Shown here one piece after another: positions 37,442-48,349 of a stretch of 64,000 bases of DNA. Both the position numbers and the translations under genes were made by a program. The notes beneath the pieces are model-generated. The model ran no database searches. It was given only the letters and a program-made list of their open reading frames with translations, and had not been told where the DNA came from. Source of the DNA: Desulfuromonadales bacterium (GTDB lineage Bacteria; Desulfobacterota; Desulfuromonadia; Desulfuromonadales; Geopsychrobacteraceae). The first letter of the stretch is position 1, and every line of letters starts with the position of its first letter. The stretch is taken from the NCBI GenBank assembly GCA_019429255.1, contig JAHYIY010000009.1, positions 1-64,000 on the forward strand, given 5' to 3'.

Positions 37442-38581
37442 TTAGAGAACCTCCTTAACCTGGTCGATGATTTGGCTTGGGGTGAGCGGATCGCCGTCAA
37501 CCCGGTGGACGCCTGCGAGCTTACAGGAATTTTTCACAACCCGCTCCACCTCAAAGATCATCTGGCCAAGGTTCATTTCAGGGACAACTATCGCTTTGAC
37601 CTGTTCGCCAATCTGAGCAACACGCTTTTCCGGGAACGGCCAGAGGGTAATGGGACGGAACATGCCTGCCTTAATGCCCTGCTCGCGCAGTTCATTGACA
37701 GCATACCGGGCTGAGCGAGAAGTAGAGCCGTAAGCCAGGACAACGACCTCGGCATCATCAATCAGATATTCCTCATTTGACTCTATATCTGCACGGGCTT
37801 CCGGGCACTCAACCTTGCGGATCTGACGGCGCTCTTCAGCATCGACCAATTCGGCCTTGGTAGTTGGAAAACCATCCTCGGCCTTGTTTAACCCAGTAAC
37901 ATGGAAACGGTAGTCTGAGCCGTAAGCAGCCAGCGGCGGGACATCACCGAAAGAGGTGTCAAAAGGCTTATATTTCTCGGGCGGAACCGATGGCGCCGGG
38001 CGATCGATCACTTCGAGTTCACCTGGTTCCGGAAAGACAATACGCTCACGCATGTGACCGACGATTTCATCATACAGAACCTGTACCGGCATGCGATACT
38101 TTTCCGCCAGATTGAAGGCACGAACAGTCTCGGTAAAAATTTCCTGACAGGAAGCCGGACACAGCGCAATAGCCGCATGGTCACCATGGGTACCCCAACG
38201 CGCCTGCATCACATCAGACTGTCCGGGGCCGGTGGGCATACCGGTTGAAGGACCACCACGCATGACGTTGATGATAACGCAGGGAACTTCAGCGATACAG
38301 GCATAACCGATCAATTCCTGTTTCAGGGAAATACCGGGGCCTGACGAGGCGGTCAGCACTTTGGAACCGGCTAACGAAGCACCGATTATAGATGCTATAG
38401 CACCGATTTCGTCTTCCATCTGAATAAACTTACCACCTATTTTGGGAAGTTCACCTGCCATAACTTCCGCAATTTCAGTGGAGGGAGTAATTGGGTAGCC
38501 GCCGAAGAAGTTACATCCGGCATAAAGTGCGCCCTGGGCGCAAGCCTCATTCCCCTGTAAAAGAGCAATTTTCTTTGCCAC
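37442..38581 (-). CDS. korA: 2-oxoacid:ferredoxin oxidoreductase alpha subunit
   Basis: A 379-aa alpha subunit with the pyrimidine-binding domain (GNEACAQGALYAGCNFFGGYPITPSTE, residues 10-36). The conserved SSGPGISLKQELIG and MRGGPSTGMPTGPGQSD motifs follow. The C-terminal domain II shows YGSTSRSARYAV. The 2-oxoglutarate preference is inferred from the neighbouring acnB, icd and mdh genes; other 2-oxoacids are possible. Confidence 0.94.
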   Translation of the reverse strand: MAKKIALLQGNEACAQGALYAGCNFFGGYPITPSTEIAEVMAGELPKIGGKFIQMEDEIGAIASIIGASLAGSKVLTASSGPGISLKQELIGYACIAEVPCVIINVMRGGPSTGMPTGPGQSDVMQARWGTHGDHAAIALCPASCQEIFTETVRAFNLAEKYRMPVQVLYDEIVGHMRERIVFPEPGELEVIDRPAPSVPPEKYKPFDTSFGDVPPLAAYGSDYRFHVTGLNKAEDGFPTTKAELVDAEERRQIRKVECPEARADIESNEEYLIDDAEVVVLAYGSTSRSARYAVNELREQGIKAGMFRPITLWPFPEKRVAQIGEQVKAIVVPEMNLGQMIFEVERVVKNSCKLAGVHRVDGDPLTPSQIIDQVKEVL

Positions 38582-38601
38582 GAACTGACCTCCTCTAGCT
38601 A

Positions 38602-38796
38602 TTACAGCTTGTGAACTTTAATGGCGAAGTCAGGGCAACGCAACTCACACTGATTACATGCAATACAGGCATCAGCGTTTGCAACCTTGACAACAAATGC
38701 ATCCATCTCCAGGACCTTTGTAGGACAGAACTCTACGCAAATGCTGCATCCCTTACAATAGGCTTCGATGATTTCAATTTCCGCTTTCGCGCTCAT
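38602..38796 (-). CDS. korD: Two-cluster ferredoxin-like delta subunit of the 2-oxoacid oxidoreductase
   Basis: A 64-aa 2x[4Fe-4S] ferredoxin subunit with CKGCSICVEFCP and CIACNQCELRCP. It passes electrons from the catalytic subunits to soluble ferredoxin. It is the first gene of korDABC. AAAGGAG lies nine bases before the ATG, and the palindromes ACTATATAGT and TGTCGACA lie close upstream. Confidence 0.94.
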   Translation of the reverse strand: MSAKAEIEIIEAYCKGCSICVEFCPTKVLEMDAFVVKVANADACIACNQCELRCPDFAIKVHKL

Positions 38797-39153
38797 GAAC
38801 GATTATCTCCTTTACTATATAGTGACTGTCGACAAACAGCTTTTCAAAGCGGCGAAATGCTAACATAAGCGACAACTCTACGCCAGCAAAAACATCCATC
38901 CCTGAAGCACCTGGAACAATGGTGCTTTCCTTATAAAAGCAGCGGGTTAAGCTCAACCCTGGGAATCGAATAAAAAATTTTCACAACAAAAAAAAGGCCG
39001 CAACAGGTTTTTACAGGCATCTACTCCCATACCCGAACAACCACTACCCTGTTTGCAGCACCCCTGCATTATCGTTATTGAATTACCAGAGCGGAGCCAA
39101 AAACAGAAGGGCAGTCAAACGACTGCCCTTCTGAATCAAGAGCAACAATCCTG
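38797..39153. other. Intergenic region between mdh and korDABC
   Basis: 357 bases. It contains the mdh terminator near the mdh end and the kor promoter region at the other end. ACTATATAGT (38814-38823) and TGTCGACA (38827-38834) are perfect palindromes close to the korD ribosome site. They could be operator or leader elements. A 60-aa minus-strand frame covering 38774-38956 overlaps korD and has no supporting features. Confidence 0.5.
39099..39133 (-). terminator. Terminator after mdh
   Basis: CAGAAGGGCAGTC (39104-39116) pairs perfectly with GACTGCCCTTCTG (39121-39133) around a four-base loop. Five Ts follow on the minus strand. Confidence 0.92.
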
Positions 39154-40134
<981 letters not shown>

Positions 40135-40147
40135 TTATATTTAATTA

Positions 40148-40173
40148 AACCGGGACGACCGTTCGCCCCGGTT
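40148..40173 (-). terminator. Hairpin between icd and mdh
   Basis: AACCGGG (40148-40154) pairs with CCCGGTT (40167-40173). On the minus strand it is followed by TAATTAAAT, a weak U-tract. It may attenuate read-through from icd into mdh. Confidence 0.55.
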
Positions 40174-40194
40174 CGGCTGATTTACTAAAGACCA

Positions 40195-42420
40195 CTACAT
40201 GTTGTCGATAATAGCATTCAGGGTTGCACTTGGACGCATTTCCTTTTCGGTTTTGACTCGATCCGGACGGAAGTAACCACCGATATCAATCGGCCTACCT
40301 TGCGCCGCAATCAATTCAGCATCGATTTTGTCAGCGTTGTCAGTCATTTCCTTGGCAATCGGGGTGAAACGAGTCTTGAGATCCTGATCCTGACTCTGAG
40401 CGGCCAATGCCTGAGCCCAGTACAGCGTCAGGTAGAAAGTGCTGCCGCGATTATCCAGTTCATTAACTTTACGAGACGGCAGTTTCTGATTCTCAAGGTA
40501 CGTACCAATAGCCGTATCAAGAGTCTCAGCAAGCACCTTGGCTTTGTTGTTATTGAAGTTTTTAGCTACCAGTTCCAACGATGGAACCAGCGCACAATAT
40601 TCGCCTAAAGAATCCCAGCGGGTGTGCCCTTCTTTCAGGAACTGCTGGACATGCTTGGGAGCAGAACCGCCGGCACCTGTTTCAAACAGACCACCACCGG
40701 CAAGCAACGGTACGATAGACAGCATCCGTGCACTGGTACCCAGTTCCAGAATCGGGAACAGGTCGGTCAGGTAGTCCCGCAGCACGTTACCGGTTGCTGA
40801 AATGGTGTTAAGCCCTTTACGAATCCGCTCCAGTGAGAACTTCATCGCTTCACGGGGAGCCATCACCTTGATCTCGAGACCGGCGGTATCATAGTCGGGA
40901 AGATATTTGTTGACCTTGGCAATGATCTGGGCATCGTGACCGCGCTTTTCATCCAGCCAGAACACCACCGGCTCACCCGACTCACGGCACCGCTCAACCG
41001 CAAGACGAACCCAGTCTTTGATGGCGATATCTTTAGCCTGGCAGGAGCGATAGACATCCCCCTTTTCTACCTTCTGCTCCATCAAGAGCTGACCGGCTGA
41101 GTTGACAACCTGGAAGGTTCCGTTGCTCGGCGCTTCAAAGGTTTTGTCATGGGAGCCGTATTCTTCAGCTTTCTGCGCCATCAGACCAACGTTAGAAACA
41201 CTGCCCATGGTCGAAGGATCGAACTGACCATTGTCACGAGCATTATCAATGATCTCTGCGTACATGGTGGCATAGCAACGGTCAGGAACCATGGCGATAG
41301 TGTCCTGCAACTGATCCTGCAGATTCCACATTTTGCCGCCATCCCGGACAACGTTAGGCATGGAAGCATCAACAATCACGTCGTTGGGCACATGCAGGTT
41401 GGTGATATTCTTGCGGGAGTCAACTATGGCGAGCGCCGGGCCGCTTTCGTAGCACTTATTGATGTCGGCTTCAATTTCGGCCTTTTTGTCCGCCGGCAAT
41501 TTGTTCAGCTTGGCCAGGATATCGCCCATACCATAATTGGGGCTGGCACCGATCTCTTTGAGGGTCGCAGCATGCTTATCAAGGGCATCCTTGAAATACA
41601 CCGATACACAGTGGCCGAACAAAATCGGATCAGAGATCTTCATCATAGTGGCCTTGAGGTGCAGTGACAACAGCACACCCTTTTCTTTTGCCTCGGCGGC
41701 GGTGGCAGCATAGAACTCACGCAGTTTACGCACATTCATAGTAGAACTGTCAAAAACCTCACCGGCCAGCAACTTGACTTCTTTAAGGACCTTGCTATGG
41801 CCACCCTCATCCACAAACTGGATCTTGACGGTATCAGCGGCATCCATCGTCACGGATTTTTCTGACGCATAGAAATCGCCGCTATCCATGAAAGCGACAC
41901 GGCATTTTGATTCGCCGGGAGCCGGCCAGGGCTGCATCATCTTGTGGGGATTTTTCTGGGCAAACTTTTTAACCGACGCTGCAGCACGACGATCCGAGTT
42001 GCCCTCGCGCAACACCGGATTTACCGCGGAACCGAGCACCTTGGAAAAACGCTCCTGCAGCTTGCGGTCCTCGTCGTTTTTCGCTTCTTCCGGATAACTG
42101 GGAATATCATAACCCTGTTGCTGAAGTTCCTTGATGCAGGCCTGCAGCTGGGGAACCGAGGCACTGATATTCGGCAGTTTGATCACGTTGGCTTCAGGGG
42201 ACTTGACCAACTGACCCAACTCTGCCAGATGGTCAGCGACCCGTTGTGCTTCGGTCAGGCGCTCCGGGAAGAGTGTCAGCACACGACCGGGCAGGGAAAT
42301 ATCACGGGTTTCTACCTCAATGTCGCAGCCTTTGGTAAAGGCTCGAACAACGGGCAAAAAGGCATAGGTGGCCAAAGCCGGTGCTTCATCAATTTCAGAC
42401 CAGATAATCTTTGCTGCCAT
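40195..42420 (-). CDS. icd: Monomeric NADP-dependent isocitrate dehydrogenase
   Basis: A 741-aa type II IDH, the normal length for the monomeric family, which is unrelated in size to the 45-kDa dimeric enzyme. Recognisable blocks include [17 protein letters not shown] at the start, [34 protein letters not shown] and [16 protein letters not shown]. It makes 2-oxoglutarate and NADPH, upstream of the Kor enzyme encoded nearby. A perfect 17-bp palindrome lies 85 bases upstream and is shared with acnB. Confidence 0.96.
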   Translation of the reverse strand: MAAKIIWSEIDEAPALATYAFLPVVRAFTKGCDIEVETRDISLPGRVLTLFPERLTEAQRVADHLAELGQLVKSPEANVIKLPNISASVPQLQACIKELQQQGYDIPSYPEEAKNDEDRKLQERFSKVLGSAVNPVLREGNSDRRAAASVKKFAQKNPHKMMQPWPAPGESKCRVAFMDSGDFYASEKSVTMDAADTVKIQFVDEGGHSKVLKEVKLLAGEVFDSSTMNVRKLREFYAATAAEAKEKGVLLSLHLKATMMKISDPILFGHCVSVYFKDALDKHAATLKEIGASPNYGMGDILAKLNKLPADKKAEIEADINKCYESGPALAIVDSRKNITNLHVPNDVIVDASMPNVVRDGGKMWNLQDQLQDTIAMVPDRCYATMYAEIIDNARDNGQFDPSTMGSVSNVGLMAQKAEEYGSHDKTFEAPSNGTFQVVNSAGQLLMEQKVEKGDVYRSCQAKDIAIKDWVRLAVERCRESGEPVVFWLDEKRGHDAQIIAKVNKYLPDYDTAGLEIKVMAPREAMKFSLERIRKGLNTISATGNVLRDYLTDLFPILELGTSARMLSIVPLLAGGGLFETGAGGSAPKHVQQFLKEGHTRWDSLGEYCALVPSLELVAKNFNNNKAKVLAETLDTAIGTYLENQKLPSRKVNELDNRGSTFYLTLYWAQALAAQSQDQDLKTRFTPIAKEMTDNADKIDAELIAAQGRPIDIGGYFRPDRVKTEKEMRPSATLNAIIDNM

Positions 42421-42504
42421 TCGTCTCTCTCCTTGATTAATGTAGTGTCAAAATAATGCAGTCCATAACAAGGTTACAAACTGAGAATCCCGCATGGGAA
42501 AGCG

Positions 42505-42521
42505 TTGTATACAGTATACAA
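42505..42521 (-). promoter_or_regulatory. Perfect palindromic operator upstream of icd
   Basis: TTGTATACAGTATACAA is an 8-1-8 perfect palindrome 85 bases before the icd start. Its 13-bp core recurs with one mismatch 100 bases before acnB. This suggests a common regulator of the citrate-to-2-oxoglutarate branch. Its identity cannot be read from this window. Confidence 0.65.
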
Positions 42522-42684
42522 GTGAGAGGGGCATGTCAAGAGGCTTCACGGTCAACCGGCGATTAAAACTCTCCATAAAAAGACAGCTTATCTTCATTGC
42601 CGGGGGTCGCGACCTTCTGCCGTGAAGCGGCGAAGAAACACCAACCAAAGCGACAACAAAATTCCTTTGCTGCGTCCAATAAAA

Positions 42685-43416
42685 TCAGAACAGATTCAAC
42701 TCCTGGGCCTCCTGGCGCGCGGCCTCAATCTCTTCAATATTTTTGTCACGGGGGATATCCAGCAGCTGGCCGGGCGCAATCTCCCTGGGTGTTTTGATCT
42801 GATCACGGTTGGCACGGTAAATCAACGGCCACAGCAACCCATCGCCATAGACTTCAGGCAAACCGGCAATCTCGGCCAGGTTCTGCCCAGCCCTGACTTC
42901 ATAACGCTCTACCTTGGCGGTCGTGACCGGTGGAGGCGGGGGCGGTGGTGGGGTTTTTGCCACACTGGCGGCACTTGCTGCGCGCGCCGCTGCCTGTTGG
43001 GCTTCCAGTTGGCGACGCCGTTCCAGCTCTTGTTGACGTTGGGCTGCTTCCTGTTCGGCCAGTTCGCGCTGACGTAGTTCTTCCTGTCGGCGGGCCTTTT
43101 CTATGCGCTGACGTTCCAACTCAGCCAACCGCGCAACAGCAATTTCCGCTTCGATACGAGCAGCTTCAGCGTAACGCTGCGCCAGACTGATGGTCCGCGC
43201 TGCTGCACGATATTTCTGCCTCTCCATCTGCTCTTCGGCTGCGTCCAGGGCAGCCCGTGCCAGCTGGTATTCACCCGGGGACCAGTCAGCGGCGCCGACT
43301 TCAGCAGCATGGCGAACCAGATTACGTGCGGTTTCCAACTCTGCAACCGGCGGTTTTGCACAACCCGCCAGGACAGCGACACAAACACCTATGATAAATA
43401 AAAATCTGATCTTCAT
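42685..43416 (-). CDS. DUF4398 and LysM domain lipoprotein
   Basis: A 243-aa lipoprotein with lipobox LAGC at residues 16-19. The N-terminal helical repeat (about 25-95) matches DUF4398. A long charged coiled coil follows (about 95-145), then a run of eight prolines. A LysM domain (about 165-215; RYEVRAGQNLAEIAGLPEVYG) probably binds peptidoglycan. It is likely an outer-membrane-anchored cell-wall-binding protein, 22 bases after aspS on the same strand. Confidence 0.85.
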   Translation of the reverse strand: MKIRFLFIIGVCVAVLAGCAKPPVAELETARNLVRHAAEVGAADWSPGEYQLARAALDAAEEQMERQKYRAAARTISLAQRYAEAARIEAEIAVARLAELERQRIEKARRQEELRQRELAEQEAAQRQQELERRRQLEAQQAAARAASAASVAKTPPPPPPPPVTTAKVERYEVRAGQNLAEIAGLPEVYGDGLLWPLIYRANRDQIKTPREIAPGQLLDIPRDKNIEEIEAARQEAQELNLF

Positions 43417-43438
43417 TTAAAATCTTTTTTTAGAGTCA

Positions 43439-45229
43439 TTACTCCTGCTTTTTCCGCAACCGGATACCCAATTCCTGCAACTGCTTTTCGTCCACGGCAT
43501 TTGGCGCATCCGACAGCATACAGGTTGCTTTCTGGGTTTTCGGGAAGGCGATCACGTCGCGGATCGAATCGGCTGCGGTAAGGATCATCATCAGCCGATC
43601 GAGACCAAAAGCAATACCACCATGGGGTGGTGCTCCATAGCTTAAGGCATCAAGCAGGAAACCGAACTTCAATTGTGCCTCCTCTTCGCCAATACCCAGA
43701 AGCTCGAACAGGCGCGACTGCACGGACGGGTCATGGATCCGGACGCTGCCGCCGCCGACCTCCGACCCGTTGAGAACCAGATCGTAGGCCTGGGCACGCG
43801 CCTTGCCCGGATCACTGTCAAGAAGCGGGATATCTTCCTCCAGCGGCGAGGTAAAGGGGTGATGGACGGCAACATGGCGCTTGGCTTCGGCATCCCACTC
43901 AAGCAGCGGAAAGTCAGTCACCCAGACAAAGCGATAGTCATCCTTACTTGCCAGCCCCAGACGCTGACCAAGATGCCCCCTCAGACGCCCCAGCGCCTCA
44001 TTGGTAATCCCCGCCGTATCGGCAACAAACAGCAACAGGTCACCAACCTCACTAGACAATTCCTGATTGAGACGGATCAACTCCGCAGCGGTAAAAAATT
44101 TGGCAATGGGAGACTGCCACCCTTCTTCAGTGACCTTGACCCAGGCTAGCCCTTTGGCACCGTAAATCTTGACAAAATCGGTAAAACCATCCAGGTCCTT
44201 GCGGGAGAAATCCGCACCACCCTTGACGTTGATAGCCTTAACCAGCCCTCCGGCTGCCGCCACCTCAGCAAACACCTTGAACTGCGAATCAGCCACCAAT
44301 GCAGTCAGGTCTACCAGTTCAAGGGCAAAGCGCAGATCGGGGTTGTCAACACCAAAGCGCCGCAAGGCCTCTGCATAGGTCAGGCGCTCCATGGGCAATT
44401 GAACCTCGAGGCCGATAGCCTCTTTAAAAATGGCGGCGATCAACCCCTCCATGGTAGCAATAACATCATCACGATTGACAAAGCTCATTTCACAGTCAAT
44501 CTGGGTGAACTCCGGTTGACGATCGGCGCGCAGATCCTCGTCGCGGAAACATTTGACGATCTGAAAATAGCGATCAAAACCGGACACCATGAGCAGCTGC
44601 TTGAATAATTGGGGGGACTGCGGCAGAGCATAAAAATTGCCGACATTGACGCGGCTCGGAACCAGATAGTCGCGTGCTCCTTCCGGTGTGCTCTTGGTCA
44701 GAACCGGGGTTTCAACCTCAATAAAACCTTGACCGTCAAGATAGGTCCTAACCGTTCTGGCAACCAGATGACGCATCATCAGATTGCGCTGCAGCGCTGG
44801 ACGCCGCAGGTCAAGATAGCGATACTTCAAACGGATATTTTCTGCTACCTCGGTGTATTCATCAATCATGAAGGGGGGGGTCTCAGAACGGTTAAGGATC
44901 CGTAACTCGGTTACCTCAATTTCAACCTCACCGGTTTTCATGCGCGGGTTGACGGTTCCTTGCGGGCGTGCCGAAACTCTTCCCCGGGCAGCGATCACAT
45001 ATTCAGTGCGCACCTGTTCTGCCTTCCGGTGCGAGGTGACATCGCGGTCCGGATCGAGAGCCAACTGAACGATCCCCTCTCGATCGCGCAGATCGATAAA
45101 AATCAGACCGCCATGATCACGGCGCCTCTGTACCCACCCCATGACACAAATTTCCTGACCGATCAGTACTGCCGTCGGTTCACCACATCGATGTGTCCGT
45201 TTCCAGTTTCCCAGCTTATCGTTTTGCAC
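43439..45229 (-). CDS. aspS: Aspartyl-tRNA synthetase
   Basis: A 596-aa bacterial-type class II synthetase. It has the OB-fold anticodon domain ([22 protein letters not shown]), motif 2 [16 protein letters not shown], the GAD insertion, and motif 3 [11 protein letters not shown]. The start is GTG at 45229 with GGAGG five bases upstream. Whether it also charges tRNA-Asn depends on whether the genome has GatCAB, which lies outside this window. Confidence 0.96.
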   Translation of the reverse strand: MQNDKLGNWKRTHRCGEPTAVLIGQEICVMGWVQRRRDHGGLIFIDLRDREGIVQLALDPDRDVTSHRKAEQVRTEYVIAARGRVSARPQGTVNPRMKTGEVEIEVTELRILNRSETPPFMIDEYTEVAENIRLKYRYLDLRRPALQRNLMMRHLVARTVRTYLDGQGFIEVETPVLTKSTPEGARDYLVPSRVNVGNFYALPQSPQLFKQLLMVSGFDRYFQIVKCFRDEDLRADRQPEFTQIDCEMSFVNRDDVIATMEGLIAAIFKEAIGLEVQLPMERLTYAEALRRFGVDNPDLRFALELVDLTALVADSQFKVFAEVAAAGGLVKAINVKGGADFSRKDLDGFTDFVKIYGAKGLAWVKVTEEGWQSPIAKFFTAAELIRLNQELSSEVGDLLLFVADTAGITNEALGRLRGHLGQRLGLASKDDYRFVWVTDFPLLEWDAEAKRHVAVHHPFTSPLEEDIPLLDSDPGKARAQAYDLVLNGSEVGGGSVRIHDPSVQSRLFELLGIGEEEAQLKFGFLLDALSYGAPPHGGIAFGLDRLMMILTAADSIRDVIAFPKTQKATCMLSDAPNAVDEKQLQELGIRLRKKQE

Positions 45230-45339
45230 GGTGCCTCCAAATGCGCCAGCAGACGCCCAAATAGTGATTGTTAAACGGTTTATTATATGGATCGCAGCAA
45301 GTGTCGGTCAAGTAATAGCAAATAGCTGCAAAAAGATTT

Positions 45340-46584
45340 TTACGTCAGCATTTCCACCAGTGCATCAAGGCGCACGCTTGACTGTGTGCCGTCTGCCATT
45401 TTTTTGAGCTGAGCCTGGCCACTGCGCAATTCCTCATCACCAATAATCAAGGTATGTATTGCACCGGATTTGTCGGCACGGCGCATCTGTGCTTTTAAGC
45501 TTTTGCCGTGGAAATCCATTTCAGCTCGCACTCCCTGCATCTGCAACTGCGACATCAGAACAAATGCCTGTTCGGCCGCGGCGTCCCCAAGGGCGGCAAT
45601 AAACAAATCCGGCACAGCCAAACTGCCGGCATCTTGGTCCAGCATGAGCACCAGGCGTTCCAGACCAATGGCAAAACCGATTCCTGGCAGGGGCGGCCCA
45701 CCGAGACTTTCGATCAGGCCGTCATAGCGGCCACCTGCCGCCACAGCGTTTTGTGACCCTAACTGATCGGTCACCAGTTCAAAGGTGGTGCGCACATAAT
45801 AATCAAGACCGCGTACCATGCGCGCGTTCACACTATATGGCACCTTGAGCAGGTCAAGATAGCGCCGCACCTGAGTGAAGTGCTGATCGCAAGCGCCGCA
45901 CAGATGATCGATCATCGCCGGGGCGTCGACCGTAGCAGTCCGGCAGGCTTCGACCTTGCAATCAAGGACTCGCAGGGGGTTGGTCTGATAACGCCGTTGG
46001 CATTCGCTGCAAAGCGGCTCCAGGCGCTGCTCAAGATATTGGATCAGTTGCCGGCGATAATCGGGGCGGCAGACCGGGCAGCCGAGGGAATTAATTTCGA
46101 GGGAGACCGCATTAATACCGATTCGGTTGAAAAAATGATGGAGCATCAGCAGCACCTGGGCGTCAATCTTGGGATCTTCGACCCCGATCGCCTCGGCACC
46201 AATCTGATGAAATTGGCGGTAACGCCCTTTTTGCGGGCGTTCATAACGAAACATGGGGCCGATATAGCAGAGCTTGGAAACCGTATCCTGAGCGACCAAA
46301 CGATTCTGAATAATTGAGCGCATGACTGGGGCTGTCCCTTCCGGGCGCAAGGTCATGGAGTTCCCGCTCTTATCGGCGAAAGTATACATTTCTTTTTCGA
46401 CGATGTCGGTGGATTCACCAATGGAACGACAGAAGAGCTCAGTTTTTTCAAGGACCGGCGTTCTAATCTCAGTAAATCCATAGGTGCTAAAAATTTCGCG
46501 CGCGCTTTGTTCGAGAAACTGCCAGACGCCGACCACGTCCGGCAAGACATCGTTCATTCCCTTGATTCCTGAAATACTCACCAT
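45340..46584 (-). CDS. hisS: Histidyl-tRNA synthetase
   Basis: A 414-aa class II synthetase. Motif 2 appears in GPMFRYERPQKGRYRQFHQ, the HisRS-specific region is LDYYVRTTFE, and motif 3 is GIGFAIGLERLVLML. The C-terminal anticodon domain is complete. AAAGGA precedes the ATG at 46584. aspS follows 110 bases downstream. The leader contains a nested inverted repeat. Confidence 0.96.
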   Translation of the reverse strand: MVSISGIKGMNDVLPDVVGVWQFLEQSAREIFSTYGFTEIRTPVLEKTELFCRSIGESTDIVEKEMYTFADKSGNSMTLRPEGTAPVMRSIIQNRLVAQDTVSKLCYIGPMFRYERPQKGRYRQFHQIGAEAIGVEDPKIDAQVLLMLHHFFNRIGINAVSLEINSLGCPVCRPDYRRQLIQYLEQRLEPLCSECQRRYQTNPLRVLDCKVEACRTATVDAPAMIDHLCGACDQHFTQVRRYLDLLKVPYSVNARMVRGLDYYVRTTFELVTDQLGSQNAVAAGGRYDGLIESLGGPPLPGIGFAIGLERLVLMLDQDAGSLAVPDLFIAALGDAAAEQAFVLMSQLQMQGVRAEMDFHGKSLKAQMRRADKSGAIHTLIIGDEELRSGQAQLKKMADGTQSSVRLDALVEMLT

Positions 46585-46605
46585 TCTATCCTTTCAAGCT
46601 CACGT

Positions 46606-46696
46606 TTGCGATCGCAATGAAGAGTGCTGACTCTCCTCTGTCTCATCAGAAACCAGAAGGGAAAAAACTATCTGCTGATGGAAAATGAAGAGAGTC
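46606..46696 (-). promoter_or_regulatory. Structured leader upstream of hisS
   Basis: GACTCTC (46629-46635) pairs with GAGAGTC (46690-46696). Nested within it, CATCAG (46644-46649) pairs with CTGATG (46675-46680). A 12-bp palindrome TTGCGATCGCAA (46606-46617) lies closer to the start. It is not a recognisable T-box. The structure could be regulatory or part of the promoter region. Confidence 0.35.
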
Positions 46697-46796
46697 CGCC
46701 GATGTTATAAAGCAAAGGTGGGGGAACAGCAAGATTTAGCTTGGCGGAACGATTAAAATTGATGGCGGCGCAAAAACTCACCAACGGCTGGGGTAC

Positions 46797-46917
46797 CGCC
46801 ATCGTCCACTGCTTCGACGTACGTAAGTACTCCTCATTGTTCAACAATGGCGCGCCTTACAGGTGGCGCTTTGAGCTTAGCCGTCCAACCTGATGCTTTT
46901 TGCGCAAGCATCAAAGT
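46797..46917 (+). repeat. R2 dispersed repeat, copy 1
   Basis: About 120 bases closely matching the reverse complement of 61646-61764. Shared blocks include CTTCGACGTA, GTAAGTAC, ATGGCGCGCCTT, GTGGCGCTTTGAGCTTAGCC and CCAACCTGATGCTTTT. The right end forms a hairpin with GATGC and GCATC arms. GATGGCGG (46761-46768) and CCGCCATC (46796-46803) form a flanking inverted repeat. No ORF. The rest of the 339-base hisS upstream gap has no gene. Confidence 0.85.
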
Positions 46918-46923
46918 TAGAAA

Positions 46924-48300
46924 CTAGCGCGGACCGTTGATTTCGCCGGCGCTGCAAATACTGTTACGCGACGACTTACCGATGTACATCGCCTGGTCAG
47001 CAAGATCGAGAAGGCGCTCCTGAGTGGTCGCATCATCGGGAAAGGTCGAAATGCCGATAGAGACCGTTACCTGTGATGGTGTGTTGTCGTTTTTCAGAAA
47101 AATATGTTTGGCAATCAGCCCGCGAATACGCTCGGCAACAACACGCGCCGCGCGCAGATCCGTTTCAACCAGCAGAGCAGCAAACTCATCGCCACCGAAA
47201 CGGAACAGGGTATCAACATCGCGCACGCACCCTCGCATCAGACGTCCAACCTCCTGCAGAGCTGCGCTGCCGGCCAGGTGTCCGTGCTGATCGTTGATTT
47301 CTTTGAAGCGATCAAGATCCATAAACAACAGAGAAAACTTCAGCCCATAACGCTGCGAGCGCATCATCTCCTGATTGAGAGCAATCTGCAGATAACGATG
47401 ATTGTAGAGACCGGTCAGATCGTCTGAGTACATAAGCTGCTGGGCATTGCGATAACGCGAGGCATTGGCAAAACCCAGAGCAATCTGATCACACAGATAA
47501 CGCAAATCTGCCAGAGAAAAATCGGTATCATGACAAACAGCATCACTGATCAGAAGGCCACCCTTTAGCACATCACCGTCGCGTAACGGCAGCATCCAGA
47601 TCTGCTCCCGGGTTTTGTTGAGACTGTGCAACCTCTGCGCACACTGCGTTGACGGCTGAACCACGCCACCGGCCTGGTAAAATTCCGGCAGCAGTAGCTC
47701 AATCAACTGTTCCGCATGGTCGGCGTGAATTTTTTTCAGCCCGGTCAGGTAGGTTGCCTCGTCTTCGGCCAGGGTAAATGAAAAACCCGAATCGGATCCC
47801 AACTCGCGCATTAAGGCTTCGAGGGATTGTGGAACTAGGCATTCCAGATCGATGAGGGATGAAAGGGTTTGACCGGCTTGAAACAGGGTGATCTGACGTT
47901 TAAGGTGGGCATTTTCAGCAAGCAGTCGCCGCTGTTCCAGGCAGGTTGCAATCAAATGCTTGAGTTCTTCCGGATTGAAGGGTTTCACGAGATAATCGCG
48001 GGCACCGTTCTTAAGAGATTCGATAGCCGAATCGAGGCTGGCACAACCGGTCACCATGACCACGTCGGGCGGCGACGGCATGCCTTTAGCAAAACGCAGA
48101 ACGTCGATACCGCTGCGGCCGGGCATCACTATATCGCTTAAGACCAGATCAAAGGGTTCTGACTCCAGCAATCTGACCGCTTCGTCGCCATTGGTACAGA
48201 CCACCACAGAATAGCCGGCATCTTCGAGTAGATCACGGTAGAGATGACGAAAGAAAAGCTCATCATCAACAACCAGTATTTTAGCTTGTTGGACCATCAT
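46924..48300 (-). CDS. Response regulator with GGDEF output (diguanylate cyclase)
   Basis: A 458-aa protein. The receiver (about 5-120) has phospho-acceptor D in LVLSDIVMPG and K in YLVKPFNPEEL. A GAF-like middle region follows (about 145-290). The GGDEF domain has FGGDEFAALLV and an inhibitory RxxD site (RDVD) five residues earlier. It makes c-di-GMP when phosphorylated. ATG ATG at 48300/48297 leaves the exact start open; AAGGGG lies just upstream. No cognate kinase is adjacent. Confidence 0.92.
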   Translation of the reverse strand: MMVQQAKILVVDDELFFRHLYRDLLEDAGYSVVVCTNGDEAVRLLESEPFDLVLSDIVMPGRSGIDVLRFAKGMPSPPDVVMVTGCASLDSAIESLKNGARDYLVKPFNPEELKHLIATCLEQRRLLAENAHLKRQITLFQAGQTLSSLIDLECLVPQSLEALMRELGSDSGFSFTLAEDEATYLTGLKKIHADHAEQLIELLLPEFYQAGGVVQPSTQCAQRLHSLNKTREQIWMLPLRDGDVLKGGLLISDAVCHDTDFSLADLRYLCDQIALGFANASRYRNAQQLMYSDDLTGLYNHRYLQIALNQEMMRSQRYGLKFSLLFMDLDRFKEINDQHGHLAGSAALQEVGRLMRGCVRDVDTLFRFGGDEFAALLVETDLRAARVVAERIRGLIAKHIFLKNDNTPSQVTVSIGISTFPDDATTQERLLDLADQAMYIGKSSRNSICSAGEINGPR

Positions 48301-48349
48301 AACCCCTTAGCAATATTGCCATTTAAGTACCAGCCTTTAGCTCGCAAAG

